Positions 6,742-15,068 of a stretch of 25,153 nt of DNA are shown here, in pieces. This DNA comes from an uncultured Actinomycetes bacterium (GTDB lineage Bacteria > Actinomycetota > Thermoleophilia > Solirubrobacterales > Solirubrobacteraceae): contig CALAQT010000407.1 of NCBI GenBank assembly GCA_937888775.1, positions 1 to 25,153 on the forward strand. Direction: 5' to 3'. Below the pieces are notes generated by a model. The model saw nothing but the letters and a program-made list of their open reading frames with translations. It was not told the origin of the DNA and made no database searches. Every line of letters begins with the position of its first letter. Position 1 is the first letter of the stretch. The translations under genes were made by a program, and so were the position numbers.

Positions 6742-7821
6742 GTGCGCGGTGGAGTTTTGCGATCTGCGGTGAGGGTTTTGGCGCTGACTGCGGCCTTGGC
6801 TTTGTGGTGGATGTGGAACGGTGGTGCCTCGGCGGCGACCAGGCCTAAGCGGCACGCTCGGTCGCGTTCGGTCACCCTGCAGTGGGTGGGAGACATCGCG
6901 TTGAGCACGCAGCGGGGGCTGCCACCGGGTGGTCTTCGGCGGGCGCTTTCGCCGGTGGCTCGACTGTTGCACCAGGGGGACGTGACACTCGGCAATCTTG
7001 AGGGGACGCTTTCGGTCGGGGGGGTCTCCAAGTGCGGCGGAATTGGCGGCGGGACGTGCTTTGCCTTCCAAGCTCCTCCGTCGACGGCCGGTCAACTGCG
7101 CGCGCTCGGCTTTGGTCTGGTCAACCAGGCCAACAACCATTCGCTTGACTACGGGCCCGCGGGACGCAGCCAGACGATTTCGGCGTTGAACCGAGCCGGG
7201 GTCGCGCATACGGGCCTTCCCGGCCAGATCACGGTTCTACGGGTAGCGGGCGAGCGGGTCGCGTTCCTGGGTTTCGCTCCATATGCGTTTGACGCCAATC
7301 TGCTTGATATCCCGGCTGCGCAAACGCTGGTGAGGCGCGCAAGGTCTCGCGCTTCGCTGGTGGTCGTGATCATCCATGCCGGCTCCGAGGGAGCCGACGC
7401 GTTGCACACGCCATACGGCACCGAGTACTACCTCGGTGAGAATCGCGGAAATGCGCGCGCGTTTGCGCACACGATGATCGACGCCGGGGCCTCGATCGTG
7501 GTCGGCTCGGGCCCGCACGTGATCCGTGGGATTGAGCGCTACCGCGGACGGCTGATCGCATATTCCCTCGGTAACTTCGTCGGCTACCACACGCTAAGCG
7601 GCGCCGGGGTCCTCTCCCAAAGCGCGATCCTGCGCGTCACACTGGGCAGTGGTGGGCGCGTGCTCGCCGCTCGTTGGATCTCCATCCGCCTCGCGGACGG
7701 GCTGCCGCGCCCCGAGCGCAGCAACGCGAGCGCCAAGCTCGTCGCGGCGCTCTCCCGCGAGGATTCCCCGTCCGACCATTTCGTGACCGGACCGAGCGGC
7801 GTTCTAAGGGTGGGAGCGTAG
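6742..7821 (+). CDS. CapA-family metallophosphatase-like exported protein
   Basis: From GTG 6742 the protein is 359 residues with an N-terminal hydrophobic signal or anchor (VLALTAALALWWMW). All family landmarks are present in order: WVGDIALS, the NLEGTL element, NQANNHSLDYG, a histidine in IIHAGSEGA, the GSGPHVIRG segment and YSLGNFVGY near the end. CapA proteins have a calcineurin-like metallophosphatase fold. Some act in poly-gamma-glutamate synthesis or anchoring, others have unknown envelope roles. No capB or capC homologue is in the window, so poly-gamma-glutamate production is not supported here. I chose GTG 6742 over the upstream TTG 6700 because the signal sequence then begins at a sensible place and a -10-like box sits just upstream. 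The stop overlaps the convergent GH3 gene by 18 bp. Confidence 0.85.
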   Translation: MRGGVLRSAVRVLALTAALALWWMWNGGASAATRPKRHARSRSVTLQWVGDIALSTQRGLPPGGLRRALSPVARLLHQGDVTLGNLEGTLSVGGVSKCGGIGGGTCFAFQAPPSTAGQLRALGFGLVNQANNHSLDYGPAGRSQTISALNRAGVAHTGLPGQITVLRVAGERVAFLGFAPYAFDANLLDIPAAQTLVRRARSRASLVVVIIHAGSEGADALHTPYGTEYYLGENRGNARAFAHTMIDAGASIVVGSGPHVIRGIERYRGRLIAYSLGNFVGYHTLSGAGVLSQSAILRVTLGSGGRVLAARWISIRLADGLPRPERSNASAKLVAALSREDSPSDHFVTGPSGVLRVGA

Positions 7822-9050
7822 GGCCAGGACTCGGGTGGCCGCCTGTTGCGCGGCGGCAAGACTGAGCTGGTGATGCCCGAGCGCTGAGGCGACGGCGTGA
7901 AGAACGGTGATCCCCTGCGCCGGCGTGTTGTCGTTGGCGTTGGTTGCCGCACACAAGATCAGGTCCGCGCCCGCTTCAGCAGCGAGCACGCCGCGTCTTG
8001 ACAGTGCGCCGACAGGGGTCACCGCACCGGCGTCGATCCCGTCGGTGATCGTCACGCCGCGGAATCCCAGTCGCCCGCGGAGCTCTCCCCCGATCACGAT
8101 TGGCGACAGGCCCGCCGGCAGGCGCGGATCAAGCGCCGGGTAGATGGCCCACGAGGTCATCACCAGCTTCACACCGGCGGCGATCGCGCTCCGATAGGGA
8201 GCCTCATCGACTGCGCGCAGATTCTGCAGCGAAGCGGCGATCGTGACCGGAGCGAGGTCGGTATTCTGGCTCTGTGTTGCTGCCCCGAGGCCGGGGAAGT
8301 GCTTCGCGGTGGCGGCCACGCCCATGCGCTGTTGGGCTGTGATGAAGGCTGCCCCGAGCCGCGCGACCGTAGTCGGATTGCCGGCGTAGGGGCGTAGGAG
8401 CGCTGGAACTCGTCGACGAAGTTTCCCGGCTGGCGAAACACATCAAGCACAGGAGCCAGGTTGACGTTCAGCCCCACCCCGGCGAGGTTCCGACCTGCAC
8501 CGACACCCGCCGCGGCGGCGAGCGCGACGGCGTTCGCGCTCTCACCGATCTGCTTCTCCGACAGCACGGGTGCACCCGGAAGCCGGCGCACCTCGCCACC
8601 CTCCTGGTCGGTGAGCATCAGCAACGGCGCATGAACGGGACTCGACGCACTGGCCTTCACAAGCTCCCTGACGACGGCGCGGATCTGGCTCAGGCTCGAG
8701 ATGTTCGGGCCGTAGAAGATCACCCCAGCCGCCTCACCAGCGCGGATCACAGCCAGCAGCGACGCGGGCGGCTTGAGTCCCGCATAGGCATAGATGACGC
8801 GCTGGCCCGCCAGCTGATTCAGCGACAGCCGCTGAGCGAGCGACCGGCGGACAGCCACTGTGTCGCTGGGCACCAGCCGCGCAGCTCTGAGCTGCGCCGG
8901 GGACGCTGCACGCCTCGCGCCGTCCGGCCGAAGAGCGCTGGAATGCGACGCCGCCTCGGCGGGCGGCTGGGACGTGCCCTGGGTCGATACCAGCACACCG
9001 GCCGCCACCACCGCCACGACCAGCGAGCCGACTACCGCGGGGCGTGACAT
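7804..9050 (-). pseudogene. Secreted glycoside hydrolase family 3 (NagZ-like), frameshifted by an 8-bp duplication
   Basis: From ATG 9050 the frame gives a signal anchor (residues ~5-23) and a GH3 catalytic domain: VIFYGPN, LLMLTDQEGGEVRRLPG (DQEGG at 148-152), and NLAPVLDVF. It is then thrown out of frame near 8383-8398. The rest of the domain continues in another frame down to 7804: VAATAKHFPGLGAA (the KHFPGxG substrate loop), MTSWAIYP, and GVTITDGIDAGAV carrying the family's catalytic TD pair. The protein would be about 410 residues if repaired, the usual length for exported beta-N-acetylhexosaminidase-type GH3 enzymes. These cleave peptidoglycan or chitin oligosaccharides. As it stands, translation gives a truncated protein lacking the KHFPG and TD motifs. 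GTG 9095 is an upstream alternative start. Confidence 0.85.
8383..8398. repeat. 8-bp tandem duplication (GGCGTAGG x2) causing the GH3 frameshift
   Basis: Two adjacent copies of GGCGTAGG lie inside the GH3 gene. Deleting one copy restores a continuous frame reading EFQRSYAGNPTTVARLG, which matches the expected GH3 sequence at this point with no gap. Confidence 0.9.
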
Positions 9051-9541
9051 CACCGCCACGACCAAGGCGTGATGCTCGTCTGCGCAATCAGCCACCGGCC
9101 TCCCTGATCACCTACCCGGTGCCGGGCCGCCCAGTTACGGCAGCCAAACTCCGCGCCGCGCGTGACCGACGAGTCGACGTCGACTGTCGCGCCCGAGCTC
9201 CCCCCTGAGGCAGCATTCCCGCGGAACTGCACGCTTTGCATGTTCGCACTCTGCCCGCCAGACACAAACTGCGACCCGCTCATAGCTATCGAACCCGCCA
9301 CGAGATCTCCGTATGCGGTCGCGAACCGGTGCGCGCCGAAACCACGGCTTGAGAGAACTTCACGATCGGGCTGGCGAGCGGGAGTACTATCAGTCTGAGC
9401 TTCGCCTCAACCCACGGCGGGCAATGCTGTTCCGGCTCCAGCTCTCGGTCGGCGTGAGTACGTCGACCTGACGGCAACACGACAAACAACGGCCCAGGAG
9501 CCGAGTGCGCCGGGTCCCCGGCGTCACGAGAGGGACCAGAG
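9051..9541. other. Intergenic region without a supportable gene
   Basis: This ~490-bp stretch separates the GH3 start from the GGDEF gene. Short open frames exist on both strands, but none has a recognisable domain, a good start signal or consistent codon bias. A minus-strand stretch rich in Gly and Ser (around 9150-9300) might be an eroded coding remnant. The region holds a perfect 14-bp palindrome, AGTCGACGTCGACT, at 9172-9185, which is 122 bp upstream of the GH3 start and could be an operator. Promoters for both divergent genes should lie here, but I could not fix them. Confidence 0.5.
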
Positions 9542-10261
9542 ATGGGTTTGTGGCATCACGTCGAGCATCTGTGTCCACTCTGCAAGGAATGGAGACCTAG
9601 CGGCGCTGCGACGACGCCAGAGAACTTCAGGAGTGGCGGAGCAGTCGCGCAGAGCGAAGGCCGCTTCATTCTTTCCTGTAGCCACGAGGTCACCGTGGAG
9701 GCCAACCAAAGTCGACTCGGCTCGGAGATCGCCGGCCTCGGCCGGCCGGCAAGCCCACCGCGCCGCTTACCGGAGCGCCGCACAGGGGTGGTTGAGCGCC
9801 GTCTGCTCTCGCGTCGGTCATCGGCCGGGAACGGTCTAGCGGAACTTCAGCGGCAGATCGACCACGCACGCCGGCGTGGCGGACGGCTCGTCGTCGCCTA
9901 CGTCGACATCGACGGTCTCAAGGCGACCAACGAGACCAAAGGGCACAGCGCCAGGGACGCGATCCTCAAACACGTCGTCGGCGTGGTGCAGAGCCACCTG
10001 CGGTCCTACGAACCCATCGTTCGTCTTGGCGGTGACGAGTTCGCGTGCACGATGTCCGATGCCACAATCGAGAACGTCCGGCAACGTTTCGACGAGATCA
10101 CCGCCAAGCTCGCGGCCACGGCCGATAACAGCTCCATATCCGTTGGATTCGCAGAGCTCGTGCCCGGTGACTCGCCGATGGATCTCATCAATCGCGCCGA
10201 CGCAGGTCTGATCGCCGGCCGCCGCCGAAACTTGCCGATTACTGGCGTGGTTTCGCCGTGA
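9542..10261 (+). CDS. GGDEF-domain protein (probable diguanylate cyclase) with Cys/His N-terminus
   Basis: This 239-residue cytoplasmic protein has a GGDEF domain in its C-terminal 140 residues. It includes VVAYVDIDGLKATNETKGH (metal and substrate-binding region), an intact RLGGDEF motif at 161-167, and SISVGFAEL. It should make c-di-GMP from two GTP. The inhibitory I-site position five residues before GGDEF reads RSYE rather than RxxD, so product inhibition may be weakened. The first 50 residues contain a CPLC motif (Cys11, Cys14) and a later CSH (Cys46, His48), a possible zinc or metal-sensing knuckle. An arginine-rich linker (~residues 73-93) joins the two parts. A GAGAGGGA ribosome-binding site at 9528-9535 is six bases from ATG 9542. 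The 3' end overlaps the opposite EAL gene by 23 bp. Confidence 0.85.
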   Translation: MGLWHHVEHLCPLCKEWRPSGAATTPENFRSGGAVAQSEGRFILSCSHEVTVEANQSRLGSEIAGLGRPASPPRRLPERRTGVVERRLLSRRSSAGNGLAELQRQIDHARRRGGRLVVAYVDIDGLKATNETKGHSARDAILKHVVGVVQSHLRSYEPIVRLGGDEFACTMSDATIENVRQRFDEITAKLAATADNSSISVGFAELVPGDSPMDLINRADAGLIAGRRRNLPITGVVSP

Positions 10262-12116
10262 TGCTGGTGAGCGTCGGGAGATGCGGTACGCTCCCGTCGG
10301 CTAGCTGTTGAACGAGCGCGCGAAGGCTTGAGTCGGACATCGGCCGGGCGAAGTAGAAGCCCTGGCAGGAGTCAGAACCGAGTCTGGTCAGCTCGACGTG
10401 CTGTTCGGCCGTCTCCACGCCTTCGGAGACGACAGTCATGCCCAAGCCGTGCGCGAGTTGGATTACCGCGGTGACGATGATGTGGCTGGGAAGGTCGTCA
10501 CCGAGGTTGGCGACGAACTCTCGGTCGACTTTCACACTGTCGACAGGAAACCGCCTCAGGTAGCCGAGCGAGGAGTAGCCGGTGCCGAAGTCGTCGAGGG
10601 CGAGCGTGACTCCCATGTCCTTGAGGTCGTTGAGCACGAACAGCGCGCTTTCGCCGTCGCGCACGAAGACGCTCTCGGTTACTTCCAAAGTCAGCAGCCC
10701 AGGGTTGCTTGACGCGCTATCGAGCACGTTCGCGACGGTGTCCGCAAAGCCGGCTGACATCAGCTGGTGCGCGGAAACGTTGACTGACACGCCAAGCTCA
10801 CTGGATGGATCGGCGTGCCAGCCACTGCGGTCTGACCAAGCCTGCTCGAGCACCCACCGCCCGAGCTCGATGATCTCACCGCATCGTTCCGCGAGGGGTA
10901 TCAGCACTATAGGCGGGATCAACCCGAGACTCGGGTGCCGCCAGCGCAGCAGGGCCTCCACGCCGGTGAGCTGCCCGTCTGCGGCCGCGACGATCGGCTG
11001 ATAGGCAAGCTCCAGCTCCCCACGTCCTGCCGCTCCGGGCAGCGCGCTCTCCAATTCGGCGAGCTGCTCGGCAGCGTGCACATCATCTAGGTTCAGGATC
11101 TGACGGCTGACGAATCTCTCACGCTTGGTCCGGTACATCGCCAGATCTGCCTCACGCAGGAGCTGCTCGGGAGCGCTATCACGCTGACCACTGAAGGCGA
11201 TGCCAATGCTGGCGCTGACGTTTACCACAATGCCCGAGAGCACGAACGGCAGCGACAGCACCGAATCGATGCGAGTCAGAATTGGGTCGGCTTGAAACGG
11301 GCTGGAGAGGTCTTCGCAGAGAATCACGAACTCGTCACCGGCCAGACGGGCTAGCGTGTCGCCCGGTCGCAATACTTCAGTCAGGCGCTGGGCAACCGCA
11401 ACTAATAAGTCGTCGCCGGCTTTGTGCCCGTAGGTGTCGTTCACTGCCTTGAAGCGGTCGAGATCGACGAAGAACACTGCCGATGTCTTACTCGAGCGGC
11501 GCTCCCGAAGAAGCGCGTGCTCGAGACGCTCCAACATCAGCAAGCGGTTCGGAAGTCCAGTCAAGGCGTCGTGCAGAGCGGCCTGTCGAGACCGCTCAGA
11601 AGACTCCTTGAGGTCGGCGCGGGCTTGGGCGTTGAGCAGATACGCACCGGCGACATCAGCGAGCGTCTGCGCGACACCCATGGCCTCGGTGGACAGCGCC
11701 CCCGGCGTCTCTCGGTACAGGCCAACTCCACCCAGCTGCAAGTCGCCGTGATGCAGCGGGAACGTAAACACCGCGGCCAGCCCGGCTTCCAAAGCACGCG
11801 CCGTAAATGCGGGAAACAGCACTTCGGTACTCAGATCCGGGATCGAGACGGCTTTACCGGTGTCATAGGCCACCAGACACGGTCCCTCGCCCAACTCGGT
11901 CTGGAGCCGCTCAAAACGCAGAGCAGCGGCGTTGGACGCTGCCACGTAGTGAGGGCGAAGCCCGGGGGCGATCACCGTCACGCCCGCAGCCGTGATCGGC
12001 AAGATCTCAACGATGCGCTTTACGAGTTGATCCAAGATGCCCTGAATCGGGAAATCCGTCAGCATCGTCCGCGCGAAATCGCTCAATACCTCCGAAAGTG
12101 CCTCGCTGGCCGCCAT
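10239..12116 (-). CDS. GAF-GGDEF-EAL c-di-GMP turnover protein
   Basis: This 625-residue cytoplasmic protein has an N-terminal GAF domain (about 10-165, with the GEGPCLVAYDTG segment). A GGDEF domain (about 180-340) and an EAL domain (about 365-605) follow. The GGDEF motif is AGDEF at 259-263, preceded by an intact I-site R250-P-G-D253. It may bind c-di-GMP or GTP, and AGDEF variants are sometimes still active. The EAL domain has all catalytic residues: EALLRW at 387, Asn446, Glu478, Asp508-Asp509 in DDFGTGYSSL, Lys529, Glu565 in SEGVET and Gln585. Phosphodiesterase activity is therefore the safest prediction, modulated by whatever the GAF domain senses. An in-frame stop lies three codons before ATG 12116, which supports this start. 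The promoter should lie in the 265-bp gap up to 12381. It converges on the GGDEF gene with a 23-bp overlap. Confidence 0.93.
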   Translation of the reverse strand: MAASEALSEVLSDFARTMLTDFPIQGILDQLVKRIVEILPITAAGVTVIAPGLRPHYVAASNAAALRFERLQTELGEGPCLVAYDTGKAVSIPDLSTEVLFPAFTARALEAGLAAVFTFPLHHGDLQLGGVGLYRETPGALSTEAMGVAQTLADVAGAYLLNAQARADLKESSERSRQAALHDALTGLPNRLLMLERLEHALLRERRSSKTSAVFFVDLDRFKAVNDTYGHKAGDDLLVAVAQRLTEVLRPGDTLARLAGDEFVILCEDLSSPFQADPILTRIDSVLSLPFVLSGIVVNVSASIGIAFSGQRDSAPEQLLREADLAMYRTKRERFVSRQILNLDDVHAAEQLAELESALPGAAGRGELELAYQPIVAAADGQLTGVEALLRWRHPSLGLIPPIVLIPLAERCGEIIELGRWVLEQAWSDRSGWHADPSSELGVSVNVSAHQLMSAGFADTVANVLDSASSNPGLLTLEVTESVFVRDGESALFVLNDLKDMGVTLALDDFGTGYSSLGYLRRFPVDSVKVDREFVANLGDDLPSHIIVTAVIQLAHGLGMTVVSEGVETAEQHVELTRLGSDSCQGFYFARPMSDSSLRALVQQLADGSVPHLPTLTSITAKPRQ

Positions 12117-12381
12117 CCTCAGCTAACCCGCCGCAAGAGCGCGCTGCGCGGTTCCGGCAGGGGTCGCGTTGCCGACCGAGCTGTCTCTTACCTGTTGCGT
12201 GAGAACCATCCTCCCGAAAACGCATCCATGAAGACGGAAAGGGCGGTCCGCCACATGGCAGCCACAGTGTGCCCGCCGAAACGTCCATCAGCCCTGCAAG
12301 CGCACGACCAAGTCGCCCAGGCAGCACACTCGTACTCGAACTTAACTCTAGACCTATGGTCAAGCTATATGGCTCCCGTTG

Positions 12382-14166
12382 CTACTCAAGCGTCTCGGAG
12401 ATTTCAAGCCACGCCGTCTCGAGCTGCTCGCGGTCTGCTCGGAGCGCGTCGAGCTGGATCTGCAGCTCGCTCAGCCGAGCGTGGTCGCTGGAGCTGGACT
12501 CCATTTGCTCGCGCAGCGATGTCTCGCGAATCTCAAGCTTGTCGAGCGCTCCTTCGAGGCGCCTGATCTCCTTGCGCGCCGCGCGCAGGACCGCGCCGGG
12601 TGTAGCCGGCGTGCTGTCCCGAGGTGTGCTCGGCGGGGGCTCGCCGGTGTCCGAGCGCAGCTGGAAGTATTGCTCGACGCCGCCAGGGAGATGGCGAAGG
12701 CCTCGATCGCCGGCGATCGCATAGACGGAGTCCGACACGCGTTCGACGAAGTAGCGATCATGGCTGGCGATCACGAGTGTCCCGGGCCATCCGTCGAGCA
12801 GATCCTCAAGCGCGGTGAGCGTATCGATGTCTAGGTCGTTGGTCGGCTCGTCGAGCAGCAGTACGTTCGGTGCGCCCATCAGCAGCCGCATGAGTTGTAA
12901 GCGGCGGCGCTCGCCGCCGGAGAGATCACGCACCAGCGTGCGCGCTCGGTCGCCACGGAAGCCGAAGCGCTCACACAGCGAGCCCGCGGTCAGCTCCCGG
13001 CCATCACTGAGCGTGGCGTGTCCGCGCACCTCCTCGAGCGACTCGAGTACTCGCAGGTGGCCCGGGACCTCGGCGGTGTCCTGTGACAGGTGAGCCAGTC
13101 GGACGGTCGCGCCGTGCTGGACCTCGCCGCCGGTTGGCTGCAGCTCACCAGCCAGCAGCTTCAGCAGCGTCGTCTTGCCGGAGCCGTTGGCGCCCAGTAG
13201 CGCCACGCGATCACCCGGCCCGACGCGCAGCGTCACGCCACGCAGGACTTGGTTGGCGCCGAACGCGCAGGAAACATTCACGGCGTCCAACACCTTGTCG
13301 CCGAGGCGAGCGGTCGCGAAGCGCAGCAGTTCGGCACGGTCGCGCACGTCCGGCTCGTCGGCGATCAGCGCGTTGGCGGATTCGATCCGAAACTTCGGTT
13401 TGGACGTCCGCGCCGGAGGGCCGCGCCGTAGCCACGCGAGCTCCTTGCGCAGCAGTTGCCGGCGCCGGTCGTCGCGCGCCGCCGCCTGACGGTCACGTTC
13501 GGCCCGCGCCAGGACAAACGCGGCATAACCGCCCTCGTACTGGCGGACCGTCCCGTCGCAGACCTCCCAGGTCGTCGTACAGACCGCGTCGAGAAACCAT
13601 CGGTCGTGTGTGACCACCAGCAGCGACCCCTGCCGTGCCGCGAGATGCCGAGCAAGCCAGTTGATCGCGTCGATATCGAGATGGTTGGTCGGCTCGTCGA
13701 GCAACAGTAGCTGCGGGTTCTCCAGCAGCGCTCTCGCCAGCGCAATCCTTCGTCGCTCACCGCCCGACAGCGGTCCGATCGCCGTGTCCAGACCAGCTTG
13801 GAAGCGACCGAAATCAACCCCGCCGAGCAGACCATCGAGCACGGTCCGAAACACGGCGTCCCGCGCCCATTCGTGCTCGGCGCGCCGGCCGACCAGCGCC
13901 TGGCGGATTGTTGCATGACCACCGAGCTCGTCATCCTGTGCCAGGAGCACCGTCTCCAGGTCCCTGAAACGCGTTACGGCCCCCGAGTCCGGCGTCTCGG
14001 CGCCGGCGATCAGCGCGAGCAGGGTCGACTTACCGTCTCCATTGCGACCGACGACCCCGACGCGGTCGCCGGCGCTTACCCCGAGGGTGATCTGGTGCAG
14101 CACCGACCGGGTCCCGTATCCCTTCTCGACCGCGTTGAGGTTGACGAGGTTGCGCGCAGCGGCCAT
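12382..14166 (-). CDS. ABC-F ATPase, Uup-like
   Basis: From ATG 14166 the protein is 594 residues with two ABC ATPase domains and no membrane segments. Domain 1 has Walker A GRNGDGKS (40-47), signature LSGGERRR (133-140) and Walker B LLLLDEPTNHLD. Domain 2 has GANGSGKT (325-332), LSGGERRR (415-422) and LLLDEPTNDLD. The charged inter-domain linker contains LAWLRRGPPARTSKPKFRI, as in Uup. A C-terminal alpha-helical coiled coil (~525-594) is also a Uup feature. ABC-F proteins act on the ribosome or, for Uup, are tied to DNA and ribosome maintenance; resistance is not implied. The frame stays open upstream to 14394, but homology begins at MAAARNLVNL, so the shorter start is right. Only a weak GGGGAA ribosome-binding site is seen. 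Confidence 0.93.
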   Translation of the reverse strand: MAAARNLVNLNAVEKGYGTRSVLHQITLGVSAGDRVGVVGRNGDGKSTLLALIAGAETPDSGAVTRFRDLETVLLAQDDELGGHATIRQALVGRRAEHEWARDAVFRTVLDGLLGGVDFGRFQAGLDTAIGPLSGGERRRIALARALLENPQLLLLDEPTNHLDIDAINWLARHLAARQGSLLVVTHDRWFLDAVCTTTWEVCDGTVRQYEGGYAAFVLARAERDRQAAARDDRRRQLLRKELAWLRRGPPARTSKPKFRIESANALIADEPDVRDRAELLRFATARLGDKVLDAVNVSCAFGANQVLRGVTLRVGPGDRVALLGANGSGKTTLLKLLAGELQPTGGEVQHGATVRLAHLSQDTAEVPGHLRVLESLEEVRGHATLSDGRELTAGSLCERFGFRGDRARTLVRDLSGGERRRLQLMRLLMGAPNVLLLDEPTNDLDIDTLTALEDLLDGWPGTLVIASHDRYFVERVSDSVYAIAGDRGLRHLPGGVEQYFQLRSDTGEPPPSTPRDSTPATPGAVLRAARKEIRRLEGALDKLEIRETSLREQMESSSSDHARLSELQIQLDALRADREQLETAWLEISETLE

Positions 14167-14240
14167 CGTTCCCCATCGTGCCGCACCGGAGGGCTGGGAC
14201 ATCGCTTCGTTCGGCAACGGAAGCCGACATACGAGCGTGG

Positions 14241-14540
14241 CTAGACGCGACTGGTGTCGCGCCGATAGGCAAAACCAGCGAGCACGGCGAGCAGCACCGT
14301 CCAGCCGCCTACCGCGAGCCATCCGGTCGTCCCCCAACCGTTGCCGTTGGTGGAGATCCGTCCAGCCTGGACGAGCCAGTATGAGGGCAGACACTGTCCG
14401 AGGTCGTGCAGGAAGCCATGGGTCACCGGGAACCAGGTTCCACTGACGAGCGCGAGCAGCGAGACAGTGCCGCCCGTGACCGGTCCGATCGAATCGACAT
14501 TCATCAGGTGCCCGAGCGCGATCCCGCTAGCGAGCCGCTG
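14241..14540 (-). pseudogene. ABC-2 type transporter permease, C-terminal fragment
   Basis: The last ~100 codons of this frame read as the end of an ABC-2 permease. One helix lies around TGGTVSLLALVSGTWFPV, then the conserved extracellular loop HGFLHDLGQCLPSYWLVQAG, and a final helix LAVGGWTVLLAVLAGFAYRR. Five helices upstream and the partner ATPase are absent. The frame remains open to 14711, but that sequence is non-homologous and partly antisense to the MCE-remnant region. The fragment therefore reflects a deletion or rearrangement junction near 14540. It lies 75 bp from the ABC-F start, but the ABC-F protein is soluble and is not its ATPase. I expect no function. Confidence 0.65.
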
Positions 14541-14801
14541 GCGACCGCCGTCAACGGTTGCTTCTGCACCCGGCCGGTGAGTCTGGGAGGGTGCCGACGG
14601 CGCGTGGTCAGCGATGACTCGGGGATCGAAGGAGGAGAGCCAATCAGCCCGCAGGGCATGACACGAACGCCCGGACGACGGTCCGGCTGGGCCCGCCAAG
14701 CGACCTCCCACGAGGGTTCCCCGCGCGTGAGCCTGGGCGGGCGCATCGCGGCGGCCACGGCGCTGGTCACCGCGCTGGTGCTCGTGTCACCGCCGAGCTG
14801 A

Positions 14802-15068
14802 CCCGCGACGGGCGCGGTCGCACGCCAGGGCCAGTCGCTTGAGCAGGCACTCCAGTTGCTTCCGGGCACGCTGAGCCGGTCCACGACGACCTTCGCCGGC
14901 CTGCCGACCACTGTGAACTCGCTCGACCCGCTGGTGGCGGCGTCCAAGCCGGCGGTGCGCCGCCTCCCCCTGTTCCTGGCCCAGCTGCGACCGCTGCTCA
15001 AGGTGGCGATCCCGACCGTCGCCGAGCTTGACGACCTGATCTATAAATCTGCGAAGCGAGGATCTTGA
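14802..15068 (+). pseudogene. MCE-family (MlaD-like) protein fragment
   Basis: The frame from 14802 reads ARQGQSLEQALQLLPGTL, then SLDPLVAASKPAVRRLPLF and LRPLLKVAIPTVAEL. This matches the helical region that follows the MCE beta-barrel in actinobacterial lipid-uptake proteins. The MCE domain itself is missing. Immediately upstream and in the same frame, separated only by TGA 14799-14801, is a short stretch with a hydrophobic helix (GRIAAATALVTALVLV). This could be the N-terminal anchor of the same gene after an internal deletion. Homology stops near 15042, exactly where the FUSC gene's 3' end begins. MCE proteins normally sit in operons with YrbE-type permeases, and none is present. Confidence 0.6.

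Noticed and set aside
6742..7821. Poly-gamma-glutamate capsule locus
   Set aside because: Only a CapA-like protein is present; no CapB/CapC-type synthase genes are in the window.
11424..12566. 380-codon plus-strand frame opposite the EAL gene
   Set aside because: No recognisable domain, and it lies antisense to a clearly real GAF-GGDEF-EAL gene.
12382..14166. Antibiotic-resistance ABC-F protein
   Set aside because: The linker and C-terminal coiled coil fit the Uup-like housekeeping branch rather than ribosome-protection resistance factors.
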